A stretch of DNA of 64,000 nt from CALKAL01 sp051846895 (GCA_051846895.1 JBPYCQ010000011.1:33462-97461); one strand, 5' to 3'; numbered from the stretch's first letter, positions 35,373 through 46,063 are shown. Translations and numbers: made by a program. The notes: generated from the letters alone by a model not told the origin.

Positions 35373-36041
35373 ATGAAAAAAGTAATGGTATCATTCAGCA
35401 GTGGAAAAGATTCAGTCCTTGCTCTTCATAGACTTTCACAGGATCCAGATGTTGAAATAAAATATTTATTTACAACTGTTAGTGATGAGTACAACCGTAT
35501 CAGTTCTCACGGAGTCCATGAAGATTTGCTTGATTTACAGGCGGAAATGTTAGGATTTAATTTAAAAAAAGTTTATATTAAAGCATCGACAACTAATGAT
35601 GAGTACGAACGAGTGATGAAGCAGGTCATGCAGGAGGCTGAAGAGGACGGCGTAACCCATGTTATGTTTGGTGATATTTTACTAGAGGATATAAAAAAGT
35701 ACCGCGAAAATAACTTGAAAGATCATCCTATCAAGCCATTGTTCCCACTATGGGGTGAATCGACGAAAGACTTAATGGATGAATTTTTACAACTGGGTTA
35801 TAAAACTATCATAACGACGATTGATCCGAAAAAGGTTCCAAGAGAATATTTAGGTAAAGTTATCGACTATGACTTACTAAATAATCTCCCTGAGGATGTT
35901 GATATATGTGGTGAAAATGGGGAATTCCATACCTTTGTGTTTGATGGTCCATTATTTAAAGCACCTTTACCTATTGAAGTGGGAAAGGAAATCAAGGAAG
36001 ATACTTTTTATACTTATCAGGAGATTAAATTAAAAGGATGA
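35373..36041 (+). CDS. Dph6-like PP-loop ATP pyrophosphatase (DUF71)
   Basis: 222 residues. PP-loop S-S-G-K-D-S at residues 9-14, family member of diphthine-ammonia ligases (MJ0570 type). Bacteria do not make diphthamide, so the substrate is unknown; an amidation of another molecule via an adenylate is expected. GAGGTG precedes the ATG. Confidence 0.8.
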   Translation: MKKVMVSFSSGKDSVLALHRLSQDPDVEIKYLFTTVSDEYNRISSHGVHEDLLDLQAEMLGFNLKKVYIKASTTNDEYERVMKQVMQEAEEDGVTHVMFGDILLEDIKKYRENNLKDHPIKPLFPLWGESTKDLMDEFLQLGYKTIITTIDPKKVPREYLGKVIDYDLLNNLPEDVDICGENGEFHTFVFDGPLFKAPLPIEVGKEIKEDTFYTYQEIKLKG

Positions 36042-36073
36042 ACTAGTCTATAGTCTTTCAGGGTATTAATTAA

Positions 36074-36095
36074 GGAGCATGAACATTCATGCTCC
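36074..36095. terminator. Bidirectional terminator
   Basis: GGAGCATGAA/TTCATGCTCC with 2-nt loop between convergent genes. Confidence 0.75.
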
Positions 36096-36115
36096 CGTTT
36101 ATTAACTTCGAACCC

Positions 36116-37849
36116 TTAAACCTTAAATTGTCTTATTAACTGATCTAAGTTATCAGCTAAATGTTTTAATTCCTCTGAACTACTCGTAATTTCTTCCATT
36201 GAAGAGCTTTGTTGTTGTGCGGTTGCTGAGCTTTCTTCGATTCCTGCAGCTGATTCCTCACTTGTTGAAGCTATCTCATGTCCGTATTTACTAATTTGAT
36301 CACTATCATCGGCCATTTCTTGTAAATGACTAGAAATGCTTTGGATATTATGAATCATATTCTTCATAGATTCTGTGATTTCAATAAAACTCTGGTTGCT
36401 TTTCAGTACGTGTTGATTCCCTTCATCAACTTTTGATTTTACGTTCTCAAGTGATGTTACAACTTCGCCAGTATCTTCTCTTACTTGATGAATGATTCCA
36501 GTAATCTCACTAACGGATTGGGCGACTTGTTCTGCTAGTTTCCTTACCTCGTCAGCAACAACTGCAAAGCCTTTTCCATACTCTCCTGCTCGCGCTGCTT
36601 CAATGGCAGCATTCAACGCTAAAAGATTAGTCTGATCGGCAATGTTTTGTATAACATCAACTAGAGTTGAAATTTTCTCTGAACTATCATCTAATTCTTT
36701 CACTCTATCAACAGTTTCAATTACCTTACCTGTGATCTCGTCCATTTGTTCAACTGAGTTTTTCATATATTCGTTACCCTGAACAGACATTTCGTATACA
36801 CTTTGTGATGATTTGCTCAGCAGTTCGCCTTCTTTATAAGAGCTTTGTACTTTATGGTTCAATCGTTCAATTGATGTTGAAATTTCATTCGCTGAACTAG
36901 CTTGTTCCTCTGCCCCAGCCGCTAATTCTTCCATTGTTGAAGCTATTTGTTGAGCACCTGAAGCAACTTCATTAGAAGCAACTAATAGACTTTCACTACG
37001 ATGGTTCACTCTCCCAGAAATCGTTTGCATCTCGCTAACCATTTGTCTTAGGTTTTTAACCATTTTGTTAAAAGAATTTGCTAATAAACCGATTTCATCT
37101 AATCTATCTAGGTCATCTATTTCATTTTGTAAATTCCCCTCAGCAATTTTCTCACTCTCTTCAACTAAAAGACGAGTTGGTTTTACGATACTGCGTATAA
37201 GGATAAAGCCAAGAGTAAAGACAAGAATAATAGAGACCCACATAACCGCGATTAAAATCACCAGAAAATTAAAATTTCTATCTTTGATCTCATTAATAGT
37301 TTGAGACGCTGATTCTTCTAATCCTTGCTGAATAAAATCAATTTCTCCTCGTGTTGATTCGAATTTAGAGCGAATGCTCTCCATTTGAGTTTGAGAGACA
37401 TCCCCACTTTTACTCATTAATATATCATTCGTTTGATTATTCCAGCTTGCAAATTTGTCATTAAACGATTGATAACTCGACTCAATGTCACCTGAAAAGA
37501 ATTTCTGGTCCTTTTGTAGAATTTGTTTAGATAAGCCGACCCTCTCTTTAGTCTGTTCAACATTTTCATTAAAACTATCAATCAAACTTGCTTTTTCATC
37601 TTCACTCCACTCAATGTCTAGCAACAAATTAGTAAAAGCTTGGTCTGCTTGATATAAGTCTCGATCTGCATTTAACAAGTAGAAAGTAGACATATATAGT
37701 TCATCGTATAAATCTTCCTCCAATTGCTTTGTTGTATAATGAACATGAGTTAGTAGAACGCTTCCGACTGTGAATATAGTTAACACAGCTAGAATTAATA
37801 TCGAGTATAGCTTTGTTCCTATTTTTCTATTTCTAATCCAACGAATCAT
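36116..37849 (-). CDS. Methyl-accepting chemotaxis protein
   Basis: About 577 residues. TM1 ~12-32, helical four-helix-bundle-type sensor ~33-190, TM2 ~190-212, HAMP ~213-265, and a long coiled signalling domain with the invariant tip E-V-R-K-L-A-E-Q preceded by G-K-G-F-A-V-V-A-D. Ligand unknown. ATG 37849 has GGGGTGGG upstream; the GTG at 37858 lies inside it. Array 2 starts about 150 bp upstream. Confidence 0.92.
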   Translation of the reverse strand: MIRWIRNRKIGTKLYSILILAVLTIFTVGSVLLTHVHYTTKQLEEDLYDELYMSTFYLLNADRDLYQADQAFTNLLLDIEWSEDEKASLIDSFNENVEQTKERVGLSKQILQKDQKFFSGDIESSYQSFNDKFASWNNQTNDILMSKSGDVSQTQMESIRSKFESTRGEIDFIQQGLEESASQTINEIKDRNFNFLVILIAVMWVSIILVFTLGFILIRSIVKPTRLLVEESEKIAEGNLQNEIDDLDRLDEIGLLANSFNKMVKNLRQMVSEMQTISGRVNHRSESLLVASNEVASGAQQIASTMEELAAGAEEQASSANEISTSIERLNHKVQSSYKEGELLSKSSQSVYEMSVQGNEYMKNSVEQMDEITGKVIETVDRVKELDDSSEKISTLVDVIQNIADQTNLLALNAAIEAARAGEYGKGFAVVADEVRKLAEQVAQSVSEITGIIHQVREDTGEVVTSLENVKSKVDEGNQHVLKSNQSFIEITESMKNMIHNIQSISSHLQEMADDSDQISKYGHEIASTSEESAAGIEESSATAQQQSSSMEEITSSSEELKHLADNLDQLIRQFKV

Positions 37850-38000
37850 AATACCCACCCCATATAATTGTAAATTTTCTGAATATTAATTATTAAAATT
37901 TTACCACAAAGTTTGACAAAATTCGATGTTATTTTTAGAAATTGATGAGGTGTGAGAATTGGAAAGCTTTGAGCGGTAGACATAATTAATCTCAAACCTA

Positions 38001-38250
38001 GGATTTGTTCAAACATATACGGTGATTGTTCAAAGATGGGGTGTAATTGTTCAAAGTTGAAGTGTGATTGTTCAAAGATGGGGTGCAATTGTTCAAAGTC
38101 GAGCTGTGTTTGTTCAAAGTTGGGTTGCGATTGTTCAAAGTGGGGCTGTAATTGTTCAAAGTTGGGTTGCGATTGTTCAAAGTGGGACCGTGATTGTTCA
38201 AAGATGAATCGCAATTGTTCAAAGTTGCAAGGTGTTTATTCAGTGTTGGA
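38001..38250 (+). repeat. 21-bp tandem array 2 (12 units)
   Basis: TTGTTCAAA-type cores whose G lies at 38007 and then every 21 bp to 38217, eleven clean units, plus a degenerate twelfth (TTATTCAGT at 38236). No indel. Alternating tails such as GATGGGGTG and GTTGGGTTG. Located between the rocA terminator and the chemoreceptor gene. Confidence 0.94.
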
Positions 38251-38255
38251 GTAGT

Positions 38256-38298
38256 AAAAAAAGCCTTACGCATCGACAAAGACGCATAAGGCTTTTCA
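38256..38298 (-). terminator. Terminator of rocA
   Basis: AAAGCCTTATGC/GCGTAAGGCTTT-type hairpin with T7 on the minus strand. Confidence 0.85.
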
Positions 38299-38310
38299 TC
38301 ATGTATCTTT

Positions 38311-39858
38311 TTATAGCATTTCTGAGACTGTTTTTCCTTGTAGGAAGTTGTATAAGTAGTCAGGTCCGCCTGCTTTAGAGTCTGTTCCTGACATGTTGAA
38401 GCCTCCGAATGGGTGATAACCGACAATTGCTGCTGTACAGCCTCTGTTAAAGTATAGGTTACCGACATGGAAGTCTTCACGTGCAATTTCTAAATGGTTG
38501 CGGTTATTCGAGATGACCGCACCTGTTAATCCATATACAGTATTGTTAGCAATATCAAGTGCTTCATCGAAATTTTTCGCTTTTGTGAAAGCTACAACTG
38601 GACCAAAGATTTCTTCTTGCATAATTGTTGCCTCAGGGTCAACGTCTGCAAAAATAGTTGGGTTAATAAAGAAACCTTTAGAAGTATCACCATCTCCACC
38701 AATCATTAGTTTACCTTCTTTTTTGCCTGTTTCAATATATCCCATAATCTTATCGTAAGCTGCTTGGTCAATGACTGGTCCCATATAGAAGTTTTTATCT
38801 GATGGGTTACCTACTGTTAATTCTTTCGTAAGCTCAACACAGCGGTCTAGTAATTCGTCATAGATTTCTTCATGTGCGACAACGCGTGAACATGCTGAAC
38901 ATTTTTGTCCGGAAAAACCGAATGCAGACATAACGATTGATTCTGCTGCTAATTCTAGATCACAGTCATCATCAACAACGATAGTGTCTTTTCCGCCCAT
39001 TTCAGCAACGACACGTTTTAGCCAAATTTGTCCTTCTTGTACTTTCGCTGCTTTTTCAAAAATTCCAACACCAACATCACGTGAACCAGTGAAATTAACA
39101 AAGCGTGTACGTGGGTGTTCAACTAAATAGTCCCCAATTTCTCCACCACTACCAGGAATATAGTTCACAACACCTGGAGGCATACCTGCTTCTTCTAACA
39201 CTTCCATCAGTTTATAAGCAATAACTGGTGTTAAGCTAGCTGGTTTTAGTAAAACAGTGTTCCCAGCAACCATTGGAGCGACTGTCGTACCTGCCATAAT
39301 CGCGAATAAGAAGTTCCAAGGCGATACAGTTAAACCTACACCTAATGGAATGTAACCAAAACGGTTATTTTCTACAGGGCGACTTACAACTTCTTTTCCT
39401 TTTGCGATATCAAGCATTTGACGACCGTAATATTCTAAAAAGTCGATTCCTTCTGCAATATCTGCGTCTGCTTCTTTCCACGGTTTACCCGCTTCTTTTA
39501 TGATCCACGCGCTAAATTCGTGTTTACGACGGCGTACAATCGCTGCTGCACGGAATAAAATATCTGCACGCATCTCTGGTGTTGACTTTCTCCACCATTC
39601 AAACGTTTCATCTGCTACTTTCATCGCTTGTTCTGCTAATTCCTTGTTCGCTTTTGACACACGGCCAACAACTTCTTCTTTGTTAGCTGGGTTAAAAGAA
39701 ATGATTTTATCATCCGTATAAATTCTTTCACCACCGATAATCAGTGGATAATCTTGATCTAGTTCTTTTTCTACTTGAGCGATGGCTGCTTCAATCGCTT
39801 TTTTATTTTCTTCCAATGAGAAATCAGTAAATGGTTCGTGACGATATGGTTGTACCAT
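38311..39858 (-). CDS. rocA: 1-pyrroline-5-carboxylate dehydrogenase
   Basis: 515 residues, aldehyde dehydrogenase fold. NAD-binding N-F-T-G-S, catalytic Glu in A-E-M-G-G-K and catalytic Cys in G-F-S-G-Q-K-C-S-A-C-S-R; the last string is typical of RocA/PruA. Oxidises P5C/glutamate semialdehyde to glutamate in proline and arginine use. ATG 39858 has AAGGAGG upstream. No proline dehydrogenase is adjacent. Confidence 0.92.
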   Translation of the reverse strand: MVQPYRHEPFTDFSLEENKKAIEAAIAQVEKELDQDYPLIIGGERIYTDDKIISFNPANKEEVVGRVSKANKELAEQAMKVADETFEWWRKSTPEMRADILFRAAAIVRRRKHEFSAWIIKEAGKPWKEADADIAEGIDFLEYYGRQMLDIAKGKEVVSRPVENNRFGYIPLGVGLTVSPWNFLFAIMAGTTVAPMVAGNTVLLKPASLTPVIAYKLMEVLEEAGMPPGVVNYIPGSGGEIGDYLVEHPRTRFVNFTGSRDVGVGIFEKAAKVQEGQIWLKRVVAEMGGKDTIVVDDDCDLELAAESIVMSAFGFSGQKCSACSRVVAHEEIYDELLDRCVELTKELTVGNPSDKNFYMGPVIDQAAYDKIMGYIETGKKEGKLMIGGDGDTSKGFFINPTIFADVDPEATIMQEEIFGPVVAFTKAKNFDEALDIANNTVYGLTGAVISNNRNHLEIAREDFHVGNLYFNRGCTAAIVGYHPFGGFNMSGTDSKAGGPDYLYNFLQGKTVSEML

Positions 39859-39947
39859 GAATAAAGCCTCCTTATTATTTATAATATCGCTAAATAATAG
39901 CGCTACCATCCTATATTTTAAATGAAAAGAATTGACCATTCAAACCT

Positions 39948-41090
39948 TTATTGGTAAATATGGACAAAAGGTTGTTCTTCCCCTGCTTTTCGTATGACAA
40001 TTCCTTCTTCTCTTCTTAATGATTCTACTATTATCTGTACGTCGAAGTAGTTAGGAAAATGCTCCGTGACTAATCCATACAAATGTTGAACAAATCCGAC
40101 AACTTCCTGTTTTCCGTGAAATTCAACAGGTATATTAATTGAAAGCTGCTGAAGATTGCCGTCAATATAAAACCCATTTCCAATAACTCCAACATAATTC
40201 GGGAAAAATTCTGTGACATCATTAGTAAAGTCACGCATCATTTCTGAGTGATCATAATATTCTGTTTCTGCGCGTTTGGATGGGAATAACACATACTCTT
40301 CATTGATTGTCGTCCATTCTCCCACTAGCATCGTTTGTGGTTGAGCGACTGTTTTTGCAATGAAGTTCCCAGGTACAATGGCATTGTTTGCATTTTGTTC
40401 GTAAAGCATAATTAAGATAGGAACATCATTTAATGCTTTTATATTCCTTAATCTTTCAAGCACTTTATTAGCTGTTTCTTTACCGAATTCAAGCATTTCT
40501 TCTTTGTTGATATCTAAATAATAAGTTGGGCCACCTATTTCAGTTGTATAAGCCAACTCAGATTTCAGTGCAATTCCAATCGCCACTCCACCTAGCTCTA
40601 CTTTATTTTCTTCAGCTAAAACTAAGTAATTTTGTTCTAAAATGTGTGATAGAATTCTAGGATTTTCTTCGTGATATTGACGATGTTCTTGAACAGTTGC
40701 ATCATCGTCTAAAACTTGACTAACCTTTTTCGGGTTCAAGTCATCTATCCACGTTAACAAAGTCTTATCATTTAAATATTGTCCTTCTTGGAAAAAGTAT
40801 TTTTCCGGATCAAAAACTGTACTGGCATGTCGGATTAACCCTTGTTCAAGTTCATCAATATCGTAACGATTAGACACTTGATTCGTAATAATCCCTCGAG
40901 CAGCACTTACTTCATAAGGAAGCATCGTTCGATATTCTTCATCTGATATACGTTGTGGGACGATGAATCTTTGTTCTTTCTCTGAATCTTCCTTTGGTTC
41001 TTGAATAACTTCATCTTCTGAATTAAATTTAGGAGCACATCCTGATAATATGATGACCAAGGAAGAGAGAAAAATTAATGTTTTTTTCAT
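39948..41090 (-). CDS. camS: CamS-family lipoprotein (YerH)
   Basis: About 380 residues, lipobox L-S-G-C at residues 15-18. CamS proteins are named for a staphylococcal/enterococcal sex pheromone cut from their signal peptide; the protein's own role is unknown. Directly downstream of ligA, as in B. subtilis. Confidence 0.88.
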   Translation of the reverse strand: MKKTLIFLSSLVIILSGCAPKFNSEDEVIQEPKEDSEKEQRFIVPQRISDEEYRTMLPYEVSAARGIITNQVSNRYDIDELEQGLIRHASTVFDPEKYFFQEGQYLNDKTLLTWIDDLNPKKVSQVLDDDATVQEHRQYHEENPRILSHILEQNYLVLAEENKVELGGVAIGIALKSELAYTTEIGGPTYYLDINKEEMLEFGKETANKVLERLRNIKALNDVPILIMLYEQNANNAIVPGNFIAKTVAQPQTMLVGEWTTINEEYVLFPSKRAETEYYDHSEMMRDFTNDVTEFFPNYVGVIGNGFYIDGNLQQLSINIPVEFHGKQEVVGFVQHLYGLVTEHFPNYFDVQIIVESLRREEGIVIRKAGEEQPFVHIYQ

Positions 41091-41102
41091 TAGGTCCACT
41101 CC

Positions 41103-43103
41103 CTACACTTTCAAGGCATGAAGCAATTGTTCTTCATCCCAAATTTCAATGTTTAATTCTTTCGCTTTATCTAGTTTGGAACCAGCGTCTTCACCAGCAA
41201 TGACAAGATCGGTCTTTTTACTTACACTTCCGGTTACTTTTCCGCCTAAAGCTTCAATTTTCTCTTTGGCTTCACCCCTAGATAATGCTTCTAGCTTCCC
41301 TGTCAGTACAACCGTTTTTTCAAATAAAACAGAGTCCGTATTCGTCACTTCAGTCGTACCTAAATAGGTCATGTTTAAACCGAGTGATTTCAATTCCTCT
41401 ATAAGCATTTGCACTTGCTCTTTATTAAAATATGCAGCAATCGATTCGGCCATTTTCTCGCCAATTTCAGGAATAGTTTGTAGTTCATCGACAGTCGCAT
41501 TCATTAACTCATCCATTGTTTTAAAATATGCGGCCAATGTGTCGGCTGCTTTACTTCCGACATAACGAATACCTAATCCAAATAAGAGCCGTTCCAAAGA
41601 CTTCTCCTTAGATGCTTCAATAGCATTTAATAAGTTAGTAACTGACTTATCACCCATTCGCTCGAGTTTTATTAATTCATCATAATCTAGCTTATATAAG
41701 TCAGCTATCGCATGAATGAGCTGATGATCAAACAATTGCTGAATAACTTTTTCTCCAAGGCCGTCAATATTCATCGCTCCACGCGAGACAAAATGGATCA
41801 GCCCCTCTTTGATTTGGGCAGGACAATTCGGATTGACACATCGCCAAGCTACTTCGCCATCTAATTTTTCAAGTTTAGTGTCACATTCCGGGCAATTTTC
41901 AGGCATTCTAAATTCTACTTCGTCACCTGTGCGTTCTTCAGTAATAACCCGTACGACTTCAGGAATGATGTCGCCAGCCTTTTTGATCACCACAGTGTCA
42001 TTTATTCGTATATCTTTTTCGATAATTAAATCTTCGTTGTGTAAAGATGCTCGTTGCACGGTCGTTCCTGCCACTTGTACTGGTTCAAGCAGGGCAGTCG
42101 GCGTAATAACCCCTGTCCTTCCAACACTTAGTTCAATGTCATATAATTTCGTCACAGCCTCTTCTGCCGGGAATTTATAAGCAATCGCCCACCTCGGACT
42201 TCTCGCCGTAAAGCCCAATTGATCTTGAAGGTCGATTTCATCTACTTTAATGACGATTCCATCGATTTCATAATCTAAATCAGATCGTTTAACCGTCCAT
42301 TCATTCGTAAACTCAATGACGTCATCGATCGAATGAAATACTTTTGTTTCTGGATTTATTTTAAAACCTAACTCTTTTAAATAAGCTAATCGTTCACTAT
42401 GAGCTGATATAGAACCTGCTTCCCACTGACCCACACTATAAATGTAAATACTCAGATTACGGCTTGCGGCAATCTTCGGATCAAGCTGTCTCAGGGATCC
42501 CGCTGCAGCATTTCTTGGGTTTGCAAATAGTTCCAAGCCGTCTTCCTCACGTTTTTGATTTAAATTTAAAAACGATTTTTTGGGCATGTATGCTTCGCCG
42601 CGAACTTCAATCGTTTCCTCTTCTTTAATCGTTAAAGGAATGCTTTTGATCGTTTTTAAGTTTTGAGTAATGTCTTCTCCAGTTCGACCATCACCTCGTG
42701 TTGATCCTTGAACAAATTTCCCGTTTTCATAACGCAGAGAGACAGCTAAACCGTCAATTTTTAGTTCACAAACATAGTGAAACTTTCGATCGACATTTTC
42801 TCTCACTCGACGGTCAAAATCACGTAAGTCTTCTTCATTGAAAGCATTACTTAAACTTAACATCGGAACTTTATGGTCGACTTTATGAAACTTGTCTAAT
42901 GGAGCACCACCGACTCGCTGCGTTGGTGAATCATCGGCTACAAGCTCAGGAAACTGTTCTTCAAGCTCGATTAATTCATGCATTTTTTTATCGTAAACAG
43001 AGTCCGGAACAGTTGGTTGATCCAATACATGATACTCGTAATTATATTGATTAATTTCTTTTCTTAACTCTTCGATTATTTTCGCAGCTTCATCACGATT
43101 CAT
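41103..43103 (-). CDS. ligA: NAD-dependent DNA ligase
   Basis: 666 residues: Ia domain, adenylation domain with K115-I-D-G, OB fold, zinc finger (C-P-E-C...C...C-P), helix-hairpin-helix and C-terminal BRCT. Seals nicks in replication and repair. In the pcrB-pcrA-ligA-camS operon. Confidence 0.97.
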   Translation of the reverse strand: MNRDEAAKIIEELRKEINQYNYEYHVLDQPTVPDSVYDKKMHELIELEEQFPELVADDSPTQRVGGAPLDKFHKVDHKVPMLSLSNAFNEEDLRDFDRRVRENVDRKFHYVCELKIDGLAVSLRYENGKFVQGSTRGDGRTGEDITQNLKTIKSIPLTIKEEETIEVRGEAYMPKKSFLNLNQKREEDGLELFANPRNAAAGSLRQLDPKIAASRNLSIYIYSVGQWEAGSISAHSERLAYLKELGFKINPETKVFHSIDDVIEFTNEWTVKRSDLDYEIDGIVIKVDEIDLQDQLGFTARSPRWAIAYKFPAEEAVTKLYDIELSVGRTGVITPTALLEPVQVAGTTVQRASLHNEDLIIEKDIRINDTVVIKKAGDIIPEVVRVITEERTGDEVEFRMPENCPECDTKLEKLDGEVAWRCVNPNCPAQIKEGLIHFVSRGAMNIDGLGEKVIQQLFDHQLIHAIADLYKLDYDELIKLERMGDKSVTNLLNAIEASKEKSLERLLFGLGIRYVGSKAADTLAAYFKTMDELMNATVDELQTIPEIGEKMAESIAAYFNKEQVQMLIEELKSLGLNMTYLGTTEVTNTDSVLFEKTVVLTGKLEALSRGEAKEKIEALGGKVTGSVSKKTDLVIAGEDAGSKLDKAKELNIEIWDEEQLLHALKV

Positions 43104-43118
43104 TCAACGCCACCTCAT

Positions 43119-45359
43119 TTAATCAATTTTCGTAATTGGAGCAAATTGTGCTAGCAGTCGTTTAATGCCAACTGGTGCTGGGAATGCGATATCTAATTCC
43201 ATATCCTCACCACTACCTACGACTTTAACGACGGTTCCTTCTCCCCATTTTTTATGAGTGACTTTATCTCCTGGATTCCAATTTTGCGATGTTTTAGGTT
43301 TCTCATGAATCTTAACTGGTTTTCTTTTTGGTGTTTTTTGATTTCTTGCAGATAATTGATCAATCGCATCGAAAAATGATTCATTAGATTCACTACTTGA
43401 ACCAAAAATAGTGCCCTCTCGCTCAATCAAGTCACTTGAAATCTCAGTTAGAAAACGACTCGACGGATTCATTTGTCTTCTTCCATACAACGTACGAGAA
43501 GAAGCGTAAGTTAAATACAACATTCTCTCAGCTCGTGTAATTCCAACATAAGCTAAACGACGCTCCTCTTCCATCTCCTCGTCATCCACAAGCGAGCGGC
43601 TATGCGGGAAAATATTTTCTTCCATACCGATTAAAAAGACGACCGGAAACTCCAAACCTTTTGCTGAATGTAATGTCATTAACGTTATCTTATTATCTGT
43701 CTCTTCTTCCTCATCCAAATCTGAAATTAGAGCCAAATCGGTTAGGAAGTCGATTAACGACGTATCTTCTTCACTCGCTTCTTCAAACTGTCTCGTCACA
43801 GTTTTAAACTCTTCTAAGTTTTCTAATCTCGTTTGTGATTCTAACGTACGTTCATTTTTTAAAGATTGCTCATATCCTGAACGTTTTAAAACTTCCTCAA
43901 CTAACTCTGTCACAGATAAAAAGTCTTGCTGCTTGCGCCAATTTTCAATTAACGTCCGGAAAGCATGTAGTTCATTCACCGCTTTTTTACTGATTCCAGC
44001 AAAATCAGAATCTTTAACCGCATCGTATAGAGACAAATCATGCATTTCTGCATATTGTTGCAATTTATTAACCGAAGTTGCTCCGACACCTCGTTTCGGA
44101 ACATTCACTACACGTATAAAGCTTATATCATCATTAGGATTTGCTATGAGACGTAAGTAGGCTAGTAAATCTTTAATTTCTTTACGGTCATAGAACTTAG
44201 TCCCGCCGACGATACGATATGGGACATTCGCTTTCATTAATACATCTTCCATCGCACGTGACTGTGCATTCGTCCGATAAAGAACAGCAAAATCTTTATA
44301 TTGAAAGTTCTCTGCTTCAATTAAATCTTGTATTTGATCGACGACATAACGAGCTTCTTGTCGCTCATCATATGCCTCATACATTTTTAATTTGGCGCCT
44401 TCAACATTTTCCGTCCATAAATTTTTCGGCTTACGTGACCGATTGTTTTCGATCACCTCGTTCGCAGCTTTTAGAATCGTTTGAGTCGATCTGTAATTTT
44501 GTTCTAGGAAAATAGTCTTTGCATTAGGATAGTCTTCTTCAAACGATAAGATATTATTGATATCCGCTCCACGCCAACGATAAATTGACTGATCCGAATC
44601 TCCAACGACACATAGATTTTTAAAGCGATTCGCCAACATTTTAACAAGCTGGTATTGAGCATGGTTCGTATCTTGATACTCATCAACATGTATGTACTGA
44701 AAACGGTTTTGATAATAATGCAAAACTTCTGGCACACGTTTAAACAAAAAGTACGTCTCCATGATTAAACTATCAAAATCTAATGCTTGGTTTTTACGTA
44801 ACAGCGATTCATACGTCTCATATACTTTAGCAGTGATCTTCTCAAAATAATCTCCTGTTTCTTCTGCCTTTTCAATCATATCTTTAGGTGTGATTAATTC
44901 GTTTTTCATTTGACTAATTTTATAAAGGATTGAACGTGGCTCATACCGCTTTGGGTCTAATTCATTAATTCTCAAAGCCTCTTTAACAACTGTGAGCTGA
45001 TCAGCACTATCATATATGGCAAAATTTCTATCAATCCCTATTCGATCTCCGTCGCGTCGTAAAATTCTTACACATAACGAGTGAAACGTTGACATAATAA
45101 TATCTTTCGCTTGTTCACCAACTAAGTATTCCACACGATTTTTCATTTCTTTAGCTGCCTTATTTGTAAAAGTAATCGCCAACACATGATATGGAGCCAC
45201 ATCTTTTTCCGATAAAAGATAAGCGATACGATGTGTGAGTACCCGTGTTTTTCCACTACCAGCACCAGCCATGACTAATAATGGACCTTCTGTATGTTTA
45301 ACTGCTTTCTTCTGCTGTTCATTCATTCCTTCTAATATTTCATCGACTGTTAAACTCAT
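43119..45359 (-). CDS. pcrA: ATP-dependent DNA helicase PcrA
   Basis: 746 residues, UvrD/Rep superfamily 1A. Walker A A-G-A-G-S-G-K-T at 31-38, D-E-Y-Q-D-T, Q-N-Y-R-S, V-G-D-S-D-Q-S-I-Y-R-W-R-G, and the C-terminal Tudor-like domain that binds RNA polymerase. Essential 3'-5' helicase in Bacillus. Confidence 0.97.
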   Translation of the reverse strand: MSLTVDEILEGMNEQQKKAVKHTEGPLLVMAGAGSGKTRVLTHRIAYLLSEKDVAPYHVLAITFTNKAAKEMKNRVEYLVGEQAKDIIMSTFHSLCVRILRRDGDRIGIDRNFAIYDSADQLTVVKEALRINELDPKRYEPRSILYKISQMKNELITPKDMIEKAEETGDYFEKITAKVYETYESLLRKNQALDFDSLIMETYFLFKRVPEVLHYYQNRFQYIHVDEYQDTNHAQYQLVKMLANRFKNLCVVGDSDQSIYRWRGADINNILSFEEDYPNAKTIFLEQNYRSTQTILKAANEVIENNRSRKPKNLWTENVEGAKLKMYEAYDERQEARYVVDQIQDLIEAENFQYKDFAVLYRTNAQSRAMEDVLMKANVPYRIVGGTKFYDRKEIKDLLAYLRLIANPNDDISFIRVVNVPKRGVGATSVNKLQQYAEMHDLSLYDAVKDSDFAGISKKAVNELHAFRTLIENWRKQQDFLSVTELVEEVLKRSGYEQSLKNERTLESQTRLENLEEFKTVTRQFEEASEEDTSLIDFLTDLALISDLDEEEETDNKITLMTLHSAKGLEFPVVFLIGMEENIFPHSRSLVDDEEMEEERRLAYVGITRAERMLYLTYASSRTLYGRRQMNPSSRFLTEISSDLIEREGTIFGSSSESNESFFDAIDQLSARNQKTPKRKPVKIHEKPKTSQNWNPGDKVTHKKWGEGTVVKVVGSGEDMELDIAFPAPVGIKRLLAQFAPITKID

Positions 45360-45376
45360 TGTAAATCCACCTTCAA

Positions 45377-46063
45377 TTATTTTTTTACTGCGTGAACTGT
45401 CCTTAAGGCTGCCTTAATGTCATCATAAATCACATCACCGACAACAACTATATCTGCAAAACTAGCCATCCCTTTCGCTTGTTCTTTCGTTCTAATACCA
45501 CCACCGTAGATTAGTAGCGCATGTTCTAGATTTTGCGCGACTTTTTCTACTAATTGAGCATCTCCATATGTTCCGCTATATTCTAAATAGACGAACGGTA
45601 GCCGCATCAGTTTATCAGCAACATGTGCATAAGCAATAACATCGGCATCATCACACGGTTTAGCATTCGTATATTGATAAGCCTTTGAGTCAGGGTTAAG
45701 CATAATATAACCTTCTGCGAACAACTCGTCCCAGTTAATAAACTCACCATACTCTTTAACAGCTTTTTGATGTAACCCTGTTATCCATTTCTCTTCATGA
45801 CTATTTAGTACCATTGGAATGAAATAATAATCGAACCCTGGAGTAATAGAAGAAAGATTAGAAACTTCAAGTATACAAGGAACGGCATAGCGTCTTACAC
45901 GTGCTAATAGGTTTAACACATCATCAAAGATGACACCGTCTGTCCCGCCGACCATAACACAATCAGTACCTGATTCACATATTTTTTCTAAATCTTCGTC
46001 ACTTATTTGCTTATTTGGATCAAGTTTAAATATATGTTTCCATTTGTTAAAATTTAATTCCAC
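45377..46063 (-). CDS. pcrB: Heptaprenylglyceryl phosphate synthase PcrB
   Basis: 228 residues, TIM barrel. W-K-H-I-F-K-L-D-P near the start, V-G-G-T-D-G, Y-L-E-Y-S-G-T-Y-G and Y-G-G-G-I-R are the phosphate- and prenyl-binding signatures. Joins heptaprenyl diphosphate to glycerol 1-phosphate. Start is GTG with GGAGG upstream. First gene of the pcrB-pcrA-ligA-camS operon. Confidence 0.94.
   Translation of the reverse strand: MELNFNKWKHIFKLDPNKQISDEDLEKICESGTDCVMVGGTDGVIFDDVLNLLARVRRYAVPCILEVSNLSSITPGFDYYFIPMVLNSHEEKWITGLHQKAVKEYGEFINWDELFAEGYIMLNPDSKAYQYTNAKPCDDADVIAYAHVADKLMRLPFVYLEYSGTYGDAQLVEKVAQNLEHALLIYGGGIRTKEQAKGMASFADIVVVGDVIYDDIKAALRTVHAVKK

Noticed and set aside
38036..38486. Small frames over array 2, including a Cys-rich one
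   Set aside because: Same repeat artefact; overlap the end of rocA or the terminator and lack start signals.
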